Translations under genes and position numbers: made by a program
Source of the DNA: Scandinavium sp036271055
GTDB taxonomy: Bacteria > Pseudomonadota > Gammaproteobacteria > Enterobacterales > Enterobacteriaceae
DNA: 64,000 nt
Direction of reading: 5' to 3'
NCBI RefSeq assembly: GCF_036271055.1
Contig: NZ_DATBBJ010000099.1
Location: forward strand, 124,001-188,000
The notes under the pieces: model-generated
What the model was told of the DNA's origin: nothing
Databases searched by the model: none
The model's input: only the letters and a program-made list of their open reading frames with translations
Shown: in pieces, positions 44,489 to 53,061 of the stretch
Layout: each line of letters opens with the position of its first letter
How positions within the stretch are numbered: position 1 is the stretch's first letter

Positions 44489-45834
44489 GGCGAATGCGCT
44501 TCTCACCACGAAGTTCATTTGCTCGCACGTTGCTTCTGATTGTCACCTTGCTGTTCGCAAGCCTGGTGACAACGTATCTTGTGGTGCTGAACTTCGCGAT
44601 TTTGCCGAGTTTGCAGCAGTTCAATAAAGTGTTGGCGTACGAAGTCCGTATGCTGATGACCGACAAACTGCAGCTGGAAGACGGCACCCAACTGGTGGTG
44701 CCCCCGGCATTTCGACGTGAGATTTACCGTGAGCTTGGCATTTCGCTCTATTCCGATGAAGCCGCGGAAGATGCCGGGCTACGCTGGGCGCAGCATTACG
44801 AATTTTTAAGCCAGCAAATGGCGCAGCAATTGGGTGGCCCAACGGAAGTGCGCGTTGAGGTCAACAAAAGCTCGCCGGTTGTTTGGCTGAAAACCTGGCT
44901 GTCACCCAATATTTGGGTGCGCGTCCCGCTGACTGAAATCCACCAAGGCGACTTCTCGCCGCTGTTCCGTTATACGCTGGCGATTATGCTGATGGCGATT
45001 GGCGGGGCATGGCTGTTTATTCGTATTCAAAACCGGCCCTTGGTCGATCTTGAGCATGCCGCTTTGCAGGTGGGTAAAGGGATAATCCCGCCGCCGCTGC
45101 GCGAATATGGTGCTTCGGAAGTTCGCTCTGTGACCCGCGCCTTTAACCATATGGCCGCTGGCGTGAAGCAGTTAGCAGACGACCGAACGCTGTTGATGGC
45201 TGGTGTAAGTCATGATTTACGTACACCACTGACTCGTATCCGCCTGGCAACAGAGATGATGGGCGAACAGGACGGTTACCTCGCCGAATCCATCAACAAG
45301 GATATCGAAGAGTGCAATGCCATCATCGAGCAGTTCATCGACTACCTGCGCACAGGTCAGGAGATGCCGATGGAGCTCGGCGACCTGAACTCGGTGCTCG
45401 GCGAAGTGGTTGCAGCGGAAAGTGGCTACGAGCGTGAAATTGACACCGATATTCAGCCCGGCGAAATCCCGGTGCGAATGCATCCGCTGTCAATCAAACG
45501 CGCGCTGGCGAATATGGTGGTCAACGCCGCTCGTTATGGCAATGGCTGGATCAAAGTCAGCAGCGGCAGTGAACCGAATCGCGTCTGGTTCCAGGTCGAA
45601 GATGATGGTCCGGGTATTAAACCTGAGCAGCGCAAGCATCTGTTCCAGCCGTTTGTACGCGGCGACAGTGCGCGCAGTACCAGTGGAACCGGATTGGGGC
45701 TTGCTATCGTGCAGCGCATTATCGACAACCATAATGGCTTGCTGGAGATTGATACCAGTGAACGGGGCGGGTTGTTGATTCGGGCGTGGCTGCCGGTTCC
45801 TGTTGCTCGTACTTCCGGCAATAAAGACAGCTAA
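44485..45834 (+). CDS. envZ: Osmosensor histidine kinase EnvZ
   Basis: 449-residue inner-membrane kinase/phosphatase for OmpR. It has a transmembrane segment at about 16-34, a periplasmic domain, a second transmembrane segment near 160-178, a HAMP linker, the phosphorylated His243 in MAGVSHDLRTPLTR, and an ATPase domain with N box NMVVNAARYGNG, G1 EDDGPGI and G2 GTGLGLAIV. It overlaps ompR by four bases. The periplasmic and catalytic parts match E. coli closely; the stretch near residues 310-330 and the C-terminal tail differ most. Confidence 0.98.
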   Translation: MRRMRFSPRSSFARTLLLIVTLLFASLVTTYLVVLNFAILPSLQQFNKVLAYEVRMLMTDKLQLEDGTQLVVPPAFRREIYRELGISLYSDEAAEDAGLRWAQHYEFLSQQMAQQLGGPTEVRVEVNKSSPVVWLKTWLSPNIWVRVPLTEIHQGDFSPLFRYTLAIMLMAIGGAWLFIRIQNRPLVDLEHAALQVGKGIIPPPLREYGASEVRSVTRAFNHMAAGVKQLADDRTLLMAGVSHDLRTPLTRIRLATEMMGEQDGYLAESINKDIEECNAIIEQFIDYLRTGQEMPMELGDLNSVLGEVVAAESGYEREIDTDIQPGEIPVRMHPLSIKRALANMVVNAARYGNGWIKVSSGSEPNRVWFQVEDDGPGIKPEQRKHLFQPFVRGDSARSTSGTGLGLAIVQRIIDNHNGLLEIDTSERGGLLIRAWLPVPVARTSGNKDS

Positions 45835-45868
45835 AAAAATGCCCGACAGCGCAATACGCGTGTCGGGC
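45834..45868 (-). terminator. Terminator-like REP hairpin serving pckA
   Basis: On the minus strand, GCCCGACA and TGTCGGGC flank a short loop and are followed by seven T. It directly abuts the envZ stop. As the nearer hairpin for pckA has a weak T run, this one probably ends pckA transcripts. Confidence 0.65.
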
Positions 45869-45879
45869 CTACATTCTGT

Positions 45880-45967
45880 TGTAGGTCGAGTAGGCACAAG
45901 CGCCACCCGACATTAAATAATGATGAAACGACAAGTCGGGTCAGCGTCAGCTCACCCGACTTTTTTA
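45880..45967 (+). terminator. REP unit and terminator downstream of envZ
   Basis: A REP-like GTAGGTCGAGTAGGCACAAG...CCACCCGAC sequence is followed by AAGTCGGGT (45933-45941), a 12-base loop and ACCCGACTT (45954-45962) running into six T. This is a good plus-strand terminator for ompR-envZ, placed just beyond the pckA stop. Confidence 0.8.
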
Positions 45968-45970
45968 TGC

Positions 45971-47590
45971 TTACAGTTTTGGGCCTGCTTCAACCAGCGC
46001 CGCACCCGCCGGGGTATCGGTGTACTTCTCGAAGTTCTCAACGAACAATTTCGCCAGTGCTTGCGCCTTTTCCTGCCACTGTTCCGGTGAACCGTAGGTA
46101 TTACGCGGATCCAGAATATGCGTATCCACACCCGGTAATTCGGTTGGAATTTGCAGGTCAAACATCGGCAGGGTGAAGGTTTCGGTGTTATCCAGTGTAC
46201 CGTCGAGAATGGCGTCGATAATGGCGCGTGTATCTTTAATCGAGATACGTTTGCCAGTGCCGTTCCAGCCGGTGTTCACCAGATAAGCCTGCGCCCCGGA
46301 CGCCTGCATGCGTTTCACCAGCACTTCTGCATACTGCGTTGGGTGCAGCGACAGGAATGCCGCGCCAAAGCAGGCAGAGAAGGTTGGCGTCGGTTCGGTC
46401 ACGCCGCGCTCGGTGCCCGCCAGTTTGGCGGTGAAGCCAGACAGGAAGTGATATTGCGTCTGATTTGCCGTCAGGCGTGAAACCGGCGGCAGCACACCAA
46501 AGGCATCAGCGGTGAGGAAAATTACTTTCGTGGCATGGCCCGCTTTCGACACCGGTTTGACGATATTATCGATATGGTAAATCGGGTAAGACACGCGGGT
46601 GTTTTCAGTTTTCGATGCGTCGTCGAAATCGATGGTGCCCTCGGCCAGCACGCTCACGTTTTCCAGCAACGCGTCGCGACGAATCGCGTGGTAGATATCC
46701 GGTTCAGCTTCTTCGGACAGACGAATGGTCTTCGCGTAGCAGCCACCTTCAAAGTTAAACACGCCGTCGTCGTCCCAGCCGTGTTCATCATCGCCAATCA
46801 GGCGGCGTTTCGGATCGGTGGAGAGCGTCGTTTTGCCCGTGCCGGAGAGGCCAAAGAACACCGCCACATCGCCTTTCTCGCCCACGTTCGCCGAACAGTG
46901 CATAGAGGCAATGCCTTTCAGCGGCAGCAGGTAGTTCATGATCGAGAACATGCCTTTTTTCATTTCGCCGCCGTACCAGGTGCCGCCAATCAGCTGTACG
47001 CGTTCGGTCAGATTGAACGCCACGAAGTTCTCGGAGTTCAGTCCCTGCGCCTTCCAGTCTGGATTTGTGCATTTCGCGCCGTTCATCACCACGAAATCAG
47101 GCTTAAACGTTGCCAGCTCTTCGTCGCTCGGACGGATAAACATGTTTTTGACGAAGTGCGCCTGCCAGGCCACTTCGGTGATGAAGCGCACGCACAGTCG
47201 GGTGTCGGCGTTAGCGCCGCAGTAAGCATCGATAATAAACAGGCGCTTACCGGAAAGTTGTTGGGTGACGAGGCCTTTGAGTTGCTGCCAGGTTTCGGGG
47301 GAGAGCGGTTTATTGTCGTTCTTGCCTTTGCCTTTATCCGCCCACCATACGGTGTCGCGAGTGGTGTCATCACGGACAATGTATTTATCTTTCGGCGAAC
47401 GGCCAGTAAAGATACCGGTATCGACAGCGATAGCACCGAGGTTCGTCAGAACGCCACGTTCGTACCCTTGCAGGGTCGGATTGAGCTCTTCCTCAAATAA
47501 CGTGTCGTAATCAGGGTTGTAGACAATGTCCTGGACGTCGTGGATACCATAAGCCTTGAGATCCTGCGGGGTAAGACCATTAACACGCAT
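45971..47590 (-). CDS. pckA: Phosphoenolpyruvate carboxykinase (ATP)
   Basis: Converts oxaloacetate and ATP to phosphoenolpyruvate, the entry step of gluconeogenesis from C4 acids. The 539-residue protein has the kinase P-loop GLSGTGKTTLS, the oxaloacetate-site segment TGRSPKDKYIV, YGGEMKKGMFS with the metal-binding Lys, and LIGDDEHGW with conserved acids. Length matches the ATP-dependent bacterial class. It stands alone on the minus strand; a CRP-like site lies about 220 bases upstream, compatible with known catabolite control. Confidence 0.97.
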   Translation of the reverse strand: MRVNGLTPQDLKAYGIHDVQDIVYNPDYDTLFEEELNPTLQGYERGVLTNLGAIAVDTGIFTGRSPKDKYIVRDDTTRDTVWWADKGKGKNDNKPLSPETWQQLKGLVTQQLSGKRLFIIDAYCGANADTRLCVRFITEVAWQAHFVKNMFIRPSDEELATFKPDFVVMNGAKCTNPDWKAQGLNSENFVAFNLTERVQLIGGTWYGGEMKKGMFSIMNYLLPLKGIASMHCSANVGEKGDVAVFFGLSGTGKTTLSTDPKRRLIGDDEHGWDDDGVFNFEGGCYAKTIRLSEEAEPDIYHAIRRDALLENVSVLAEGTIDFDDASKTENTRVSYPIYHIDNIVKPVSKAGHATKVIFLTADAFGVLPPVSRLTANQTQYHFLSGFTAKLAGTERGVTEPTPTFSACFGAAFLSLHPTQYAEVLVKRMQASGAQAYLVNTGWNGTGKRISIKDTRAIIDAILDGTLDNTETFTLPMFDLQIPTELPGVDTHILDPRNTYGSPEQWQEKAQALAKLFVENFEKYTDTPAGAALVEAGPKL

Positions 47591-47928
47591 GTCACTGCTC
47601 CTTAGCCAATATGTACTGCCAATGATTGTAGGGTTGTTTGAGGGTTATTGACCGCGACCAGGCTCATAGATTTGCGTATCCGGACTCTCGTCAAACTAAC
47701 GGAAAACACGGTGACTCCTGTCACGAGGCGAGACAGATTATGGCAGGAAACGTTTTTGTATGGGGGGAAATGTTCTTAAATGGTTAATAACTGGTTTAAT
47801 ACACTGATGAAATGTGAATGTAATCGCATTCCTGAAAGAAAGTGACGAAAGTGTTACAGCAAAAATCGATTCACTTCGCGTTGCGCTTCCCCTCTCCCGG
47901 CTGAGAGAGGGGACGCTACGGGCAAAAA
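47591..47928. promoter_or_regulatory. pckA upstream region with CRP-like site and a hairpin
   Basis: No gene fits here. TGTGA-ATGTAA-TCGCA (47813-47828) is a fair CRP-site match. A perfect-armed hairpin CCCCTCTC...GAGAGAGGGG lies at 47889-47912 just beyond the hslO stop but lacks a T tract on the minus strand. The rest shows no recognisable element. Confidence 0.5.
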
Positions 47929-48810
47929 TCAATGCACTTGCGGATCTGCAGGAGAGGCGTTGTTGCGGATCTCGGCAATATCCATCGCGTTGAACACGTA
48001 ATGGCTGCCGCAGTAGTCGCAGTTCATGTCGATTTCGCCGTCGTCGGCCAGAATGCTGTCGACTTCTTCGTCAGGTAGCGTTCTTAAGGCATCGGCGCAG
48101 CGCTCGCGAGAACAAGTGCACTTGAATTCGACCGCTTGCGGATCGTAAACCGTCACTTCTTCTTCGTGATACAAACGCCACAACACGTCGGTGGCTGGCA
48201 AACCAAACAGCTCTTCTGCTTTGATGGTGTCAGTCAGCGTTGCCAGATGCTCAAAATCTGCCGTCTGCGCGTTCTGCGCGGGCATCACCTGCAACAGAAT
48301 TCCGCCCGCCGCCATTTTGCCTTCATGCTCACCGGTACGGATGATCAGACGGGTCGGCAACTGCTCGGAACGCAGGAAGTAATCTTCCAGACAGGCCGCC
48401 AGCGTATCGCCTTCCAGACCGACGACGCCCTGATAACGCTCGCCTTCTTCTGGTGCAATGGTAATCACCAGATAGCCGTTACCGACCAGCGTTTTCAGAT
48501 CGGCGTTTTCCGGGATATCGCCCTGGACACGCGCCACACCGCGCAGCTGTTGATTGTTATTACCGTTAATCACCGCCAGCGACATGGGGCCATCGCCCTG
48601 CAATTGCACGGTGATATCCCCGGCAAACTTCAGAGTCGCGGTCAGCAGGCTGGTGGCAACCAACAGCTCAGCCAGTACGTTTTTCACCGGCTGTGGATAG
48701 CTGTGGTTAGCCAGCACTTGCTCCAGCGTTTCGGAGACAGTGACCAGTTCGCCGCGTACGGCCACGTTTTCAAACAGATAGCGGTGCAATTGATCGTGTT
48801 GAATCATCAT
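47929..48810 (-). CDS. hslO: Redox-activated chaperone Hsp33 (HslO)
   Basis: 293-residue holdase chaperone activated by oxidation. The N-terminal domain is globular. The C-terminal redox switch has four zinc-binding cysteines in FKCTCSRERC and NCDYCGSHYVF; oxidation releases the zinc and exposes the client-binding surface. It lies 20 bases downstream of hslR on the same strand, and the set yrfG-hslR-hslO is heat-shock linked in E. coli. Confidence 0.96.
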   Translation of the reverse strand: MMIQHDQLHRYLFENVAVRGELVTVSETLEQVLANHSYPQPVKNVLAELLVATSLLTATLKFAGDITVQLQGDGPMSLAVINGNNNQQLRGVARVQGDIPENADLKTLVGNGYLVITIAPEEGERYQGVVGLEGDTLAACLEDYFLRSEQLPTRLIIRTGEHEGKMAAGGILLQVMPAQNAQTADFEHLATLTDTIKAEELFGLPATDVLWRLYHEEEVTVYDPQAVEFKCTCSRERCADALRTLPDEEVDSILADDGEIDMNCDYCGSHYVFNAMDIAEIRNNASPADPQVH

Positions 48811-48830
48811 TTTCTCTCTTAAGGGAACGG

Positions 48831-49232
48831 TTACTCACTGTTCCCATGTTTAAATCTCATCAGGTCGCGGCGCTCTTTTTTATCAGGGCGACGGTCCGGG
48901 TGCGGCATGGTCAGCGCATTTAACTTGCGGGCCACGGCCATTTTTTCCCGTTTTTCAATACTTTCAGCGGTCTCTTCATACAGCAACACAGCTTCCGTGG
49001 CCGGACGGCGCTGCTCGGTGATGCCTTTGATAATCACCGTGCGCTCATCGTTGCCCTGACGCAGCGTCAGCGTGGCGTTCATCTCCACCACTTTACTGGG
49101 CTTGCTGCGTTGCCCGTTGTAATGCACCTTGCCGCCTTCTACCATCTCGCGTGCGACGGCACGGGTTTTGTAAAAGCGGGCCGCCCAGAGCCACTTATCG
49201 AGCCGAATGGCCTCGGTGGGTTTCTCTTTCAT
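48831..49232 (-). CDS. hslR: Heat shock protein 15 (HslR), S4-domain ribosome rescue factor
   Basis: 133-residue RNA-binding protein. The S4 domain is visible in IRLDKWLWAARFYKTRAVAREMVEGGKVHYNG, and the C-terminal tail is basic (PDRRPDKKERRDLMRFK). In E. coli it binds 50S subunits carrying peptidyl-tRNA after abnormal dissociation. It lies between yrfG (10 bases) and hslO (20 bases), reading as one transcript. Confidence 0.95.
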   Translation of the reverse strand: MKEKPTEAIRLDKWLWAARFYKTRAVAREMVEGGKVHYNGQRSKPSKVVEMNATLTLRQGNDERTVIIKGITEQRRPATEAVLLYEETAESIEKREKMAVARKLNALTMPHPDRRPDKKERRDLMRFKHGNSE

Positions 49233-49242
49233 GGCTTCTCCT

Positions 49243-49911
49243 TCACCGGATCGCGGGGATCAGGCGACGATAATCATTCAGTGCCGGATGACGCTGATAC
49301 TGCTTCTCCGCCACGCCAGAATCGGGATTGGTGACGCCGAGGCAGTAGCGAATACCGAATAAGGCCGCGGCATCCAGGATTGGCTCGCTGTCATCGATAA
49401 ACAGAGTCTTGTGCGGGTCAAGCGTGGTTTCTTCTGCTACCGCCTGCCACAAACGCTGGTCTTCCTTCGGATAACCAAATGTGTGGGTGGAAAGCAATAA
49501 ATCAAGGTGTGACGCCAGACCGGTATGCTCCAGCTTCACCGCCAGATTGTGCGGATGCGCGTTAGTCAGCAAAATACGGCGTTTGCCGCAGGCTTTCAGC
49601 GCATCGAGGAACGGCACGGTGTCTTCACGCAAAATGGCGTGTGGGCCTTGTGCGGTGGTCATGGCGCAGATATCCAGCCCCAGACGCTCGCTCCAGTAAT
49701 CCAGACAGTACCAGTTTAGCGTATGCTGCACGGCGTGATATTCCTGGCTGATGCGCTCACGCGCTTCCTGCAGGCTCATGCCATTTTGTGCACCAAAGGT
49801 TTCCGGCACCAGTTGCTGCCAAAAATGGGTGTCGAAGGCGAGATCGAGAAGGGTGCCGTCCATGTCGAGCAGAACGGTGTCGACCTCGTGCCAGGCGATG
49901 TCGAAATGCAT
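49243..49911 (-). CDS. yrfG: HAD-family nucleotidase/phosphatase YrfG
   Basis: 222-residue haloacid dehalogenase-like hydrolase. Motif I is DMDGTLLDL (about 17-25) with both catalytic Asp; motif II is the Thr in ILLTNAHPHN; motif III with the Lys is TFGYPKEDQRLW; motif IV is FIDDSEPILDAA. E. coli YrfG prefers purine nucleotides and fructose-1-phosphate in vitro. It lies upstream of hslR and 69 bases downstream of igaA. Confidence 0.92.
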   Translation of the reverse strand: MHFDIAWHEVDTVLLDMDGTLLDLAFDTHFWQQLVPETFGAQNGMSLQEARERISQEYHAVQHTLNWYCLDYWSERLGLDICAMTTAQGPHAILREDTVPFLDALKACGKRRILLTNAHPHNLAVKLEHTGLASHLDLLLSTHTFGYPKEDQRLWQAVAEETTLDPHKTLFIDDSEPILDAAALFGIRYCLGVTNPDSGVAEKQYQRHPALNDYRRLIPAIR

Positions 49912-49980
49912 AGTGCGTCTCCAGCAGGAAGAATGCGCGACAGGGTATCACACCGGTCGCGCTTGCGGGAGCAGAGCGGC

Positions 49981-52128
49981 TTAGCGTTCTGTGGGATCCT
50001 GATGCAGCAAATCGGATGGCGTTAACAGCACCGGGTTGAGGCTACTTTCGTAATATTTCTGAATAGCCGCCATGCGCATGCGATGACGTTGATAGCGGCG
50101 AATCGCCTGAATGCCATTCCAGACAAAGGACGCCAGCATTGCCAACATCAACAGCGTAATGCTGACATAACGCCATAAGCCGGCGCTATCCGGCATGCGA
50201 TGCAGGTTGATATGTTTGGTGCCGTTGGCATCGGTGTACAGATTGGTGACAATCCCTTCGGCGGTAAATGGCGTGTGCATCAACATCCCCGCGAGGCGTT
50301 GAAACTCACTCCACTGCTCGTGCGCCGGGTAATCATACAGACTGACTGGCGGCCAGGGTTGTGACACTAAATCGCTGCCTTCATCGCTGGCAATCAGGAA
50401 ACCACCGGGAGCAGGGCTGTTGAGTGCCTGAGCCGCGCGCGCCGTTTCACGCATCACAAACGGTGCGGTAGAGGTCGTCACCAGGTTATCGAGTGTTTCC
50501 GCACTGACCGGGCGCAACAGCACGTTGACGCCGTCCAGCTTGCCCGCGCTGGCGCGTTTGGTCAGCGCTTCCCAATCGCGTGTATTACCGAGATTCACCA
50601 ATGCATTTTTCAGGCGTGCACAATCGTCCTCCGCGGAACAGAGGTCCTGCGTTTTCAGTACGATATCGGCGAAATCATCCAACAGCACCATGCCTGATTT
50701 TTGAATCGCCGAGCGCAACGCCGGGCTGACGCGCGAGCTGTCGTCCGGGCTTGGATGCAACTGACGGTTTACCGCCTGGATAAGCGCAGTGGCTTTGGTG
50801 ACAATATCCGATTCTGGCAACGGCAGCGGTGGGGCGTCGTTCCAGATAATTTGCGAGCAATCAAACGGCATAAACGGCGAGCTTTCCTGCGCGGTCCATG
50901 TGCCTTGCGAATGGATATTGCACATGCCGGTGCCGGAGACATGTAGCGTATCACCCACGCGCACACCGGCCTGATCGAGCTGATTAACGGCGGTGGCTTC
51001 AATGGTTTGCGCGCCTTTCAGCCATGAAAGCGTAAATTTAAACGGCATGCTAAGCGGTACACTCATCCACAGCATCACCACAATCAGCAGTGCGCCTGCG
51101 GCAATAATTGCGCTGCGCAGCCAGTGCTGAAGTGGGAAGTGTTTCACTTCATTGTGTAGCGATAAAAAACGGCCCTGACGCACAACCTGGCGGTCGAGAT
51201 AAATATCGATATCCGTTTGCTGACCAAGATCCTGAGCAATGAATGGCTGCCAGTGGCGGGGATAAATCAGGTCGATAATGCCAAGCGAAATATTATTGAT
51301 TTGCTCCTGGTCATTTTCACCGAACAGGCCCCAGCGTTTTGGGGTGCCGCGCAGACAGTGAATTTCGCGTAATGCGGTTTTTGACGGCGGAGCAAACAGG
51401 CCCCACAGGCCAAATGCCAGCAGTAAAATAGCACCCCCGGCGACCCAAGGAACAAACACTTCCGGCACCATCAGGGCAAAGAAAAACAGCACGAACGAAC
51501 TGACTATCAGTAGCGCTTCACGCAGGCCATCCGGACGACTCAGCGCATACTCTTCATGCGTTTCCTGTCGAATGTTCAGCAGTTCAATTTGTTCGCTCTC
51601 TTCGCCGCGAATCGATGCCTGCGTCGACGGTTGGTGTTCCAGCGCATAGCCTTGCGCTTCTTGTTTATGGTCGCGAAGCGTGTGCCCGTTAAGAGAGATG
51701 ACCAACGGAAGGGAATCGGTATGGATCAGTTCAACTGCGTTTTCATCGTTGATGTACTGCTCCCAAAAAGGCGGCAGATGAATCTCAACGGAATCGAGAA
51801 AATAGCGCCACTTATTGGGATCTTCTGTGGTGATGCCATAGCGGGTGATCGACTGAGTGACAACGTAGACGGTATTACTCTGGGCGTTTAGCGTAAGGGC
51901 TGTGGGCGCAACGGTGGAGCCAGACGCCGGGACTTCAAGCGTGCGGCTGAGGCCTTCCAGATAACTCTCGACGGCGGTGCGTTCATCGTTGGTCAGCTTA
52001 CGCGTGGTTGCGCCGCTGAACGCATGCAGCCGGGGAAGATGCCCGAGTTGCAATCGCTGTCGGTAAAACCACCCTGCAAGCAATGCGCAGGCCAGCATAG
52101 CAGCGAGAAGAATCAAAAAGGTGCCCAT
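49981..52128 (-). CDS. igaA: IgaA-family inner membrane repressor of the Rcs phosphorelay
   Basis: 715-residue multi-pass inner-membrane protein (E. coli YrfF, Salmonella IgaA). There is a transmembrane segment at the very N terminus (MGTFLILLAAMLACALLAGW), a cytoplasmic domain, a hydrophobic pair near 215-265, another near 345-375, a long periplasmic region with paired Cys, and a last membrane segment near 660. In relatives it holds down Rcs signalling through RcsD and is essential when Rcs is intact. It is divergent from nudE. Confidence 0.93.
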   Translation of the reverse strand: MGTFLILLAAMLACALLAGWFYRQRLQLGHLPRLHAFSGATTRKLTNDERTAVESYLEGLSRTLEVPASGSTVAPTALTLNAQSNTVYVVTQSITRYGITTEDPNKWRYFLDSVEIHLPPFWEQYINDENAVELIHTDSLPLVISLNGHTLRDHKQEAQGYALEHQPSTQASIRGEESEQIELLNIRQETHEEYALSRPDGLREALLIVSSFVLFFFALMVPEVFVPWVAGGAILLLAFGLWGLFAPPSKTALREIHCLRGTPKRWGLFGENDQEQINNISLGIIDLIYPRHWQPFIAQDLGQQTDIDIYLDRQVVRQGRFLSLHNEVKHFPLQHWLRSAIIAAGALLIVVMLWMSVPLSMPFKFTLSWLKGAQTIEATAVNQLDQAGVRVGDTLHVSGTGMCNIHSQGTWTAQESSPFMPFDCSQIIWNDAPPLPLPESDIVTKATALIQAVNRQLHPSPDDSSRVSPALRSAIQKSGMVLLDDFADIVLKTQDLCSAEDDCARLKNALVNLGNTRDWEALTKRASAGKLDGVNVLLRPVSAETLDNLVTTSTAPFVMRETARAAQALNSPAPGGFLIASDEGSDLVSQPWPPVSLYDYPAHEQWSEFQRLAGMLMHTPFTAEGIVTNLYTDANGTKHINLHRMPDSAGLWRYVSITLLMLAMLASFVWNGIQAIRRYQRHRMRMAAIQKYYESSLNPVLLTPSDLLHQDPTER

Positions 52129-52447
52129 GCTTTTCCCATCATACTTATTCTTACAGGTTTCGTCGGTTGCCCATTAACACAGAACGTGAGCCCGTAGTTA
52201 GCTATCGGCACGTATCACTCAGAACTTTAACGATTTATTAGGTTCTGACGCAACTTTTGAGCATATCAGAGGTCAACGCAAGCGAATATCAGCAAATTCT
52301 CAAAACCATTGCAAGCTCTTGACTTTTTATCCAAAGAAGTGATTGATGCTGAAAGTTACATAAATGTAAATACATGAAGTCGGGAATTGCCTAAACCGTG
52401 CGGTATGTCGCACAATTACCCGGTTATCACAGCCAACACAGGTCATC
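52129..52447. other. igaA-nudE divergent gap with short inverted repeats
   Basis: No gene fits in these 319 bases, which must hold both promoters. Two inverted repeats stand out: TTTTGAG (52255-52261) with CTCAAAA (52299-52305), and TTACAT-AA-ATGTAA (52356-52369). I cannot assign a regulator to either. Confidence 0.4.
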
Positions 52448-53008
52448 ATGGATAAACCATTAACAAAACCCACCATCCATAAAGTTGAAACGGTTGCCCG
52501 TTCGCGACTGTTTAACGTGGAAAGTGTGGATCTGGAATTCAGCAATGGCGAGCGCCGCGTGTATGAGCGCATGCGTCCGTCCACGCGCGAAGCGGTAATG
52601 ATAGTCCCTATTGTTGATGACCATCTCATTTTGATCCGCGAGTACGCCGTGGGCACCGAATCCTACGAGCTTGGTTTTTCAAAAGGGCTGATTGATCCAG
52701 GCGAAAGCGTGTTTGAGGCGGCGAACCGCGAGCTGAAAGAAGAAGTCGGTTTTGGTGCTAATGACCTGACGTTTCTGAAGAAACTGAGCATGGCGCCGTC
52801 CTATTTCTCCAGCAAAATGAATATTGTGGTGGCAGAAGATCTTTACCCGGAATCGTTGCCTGGTGATGAACCGGAGCCGCTTCCGCAGGTGCGCTGGCCG
52901 CTGAATCAGTTGCTGATGCTACTCGATGAACCGGACTTCCACGAAGCTCGCAACGTGAGTGCGCTGTTCCTGGTGCGTGAATGGTTGAAAGAACAGGGCC
53001 GGCTTTAA
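52448..53008 (+). CDS. nudE: ADP compounds hydrolase NudE (Nudix family)
   Basis: 186-residue Nudix hydrolase acting on ADP-ribose, NADH and diadenosine polyphosphates. The Nudix box is complete: GLIDPGESVFEAANRELKEE continuing into VGFG. The ATG at 52448 has a GTCATC context with only a weak ribosome binding site. It converges with mrcA over a bidirectional terminator. Length equals that of E. coli NudE. Confidence 0.95.
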   Translation: MDKPLTKPTIHKVETVARSRLFNVESVDLEFSNGERRVYERMRPSTREAVMIVPIVDDHLILIREYAVGTESYELGFSKGLIDPGESVFEAANRELKEEVGFGANDLTFLKKLSMAPSYFSSKMNIVVAEDLYPESLPGDEPEPLPQVRWPLNQLLMLLDEPDFHEARNVSALFLVREWLKEQGRL

Positions 53009-53030
53009 AACGTAGCGGTTTCATCGTCAC

Positions 53031-53061
53031 ATAAAAAAAGCGCCTCGCGGCGCTTTTTTTG
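53031..53061. terminator. Bidirectional terminator between nudE and mrcA
   Basis: AAAAAAAGCGCC, a four-base loop, then GGCGCTTTTTTT. A and T runs on either side make it active for both convergent genes. Confidence 0.92.

Noticed and set aside
47889..47912. Hairpin beyond hslO considered as its terminator
   Set aside because: The stem is strong but no T run follows on the minus strand, so it was recorded only as a hairpin.
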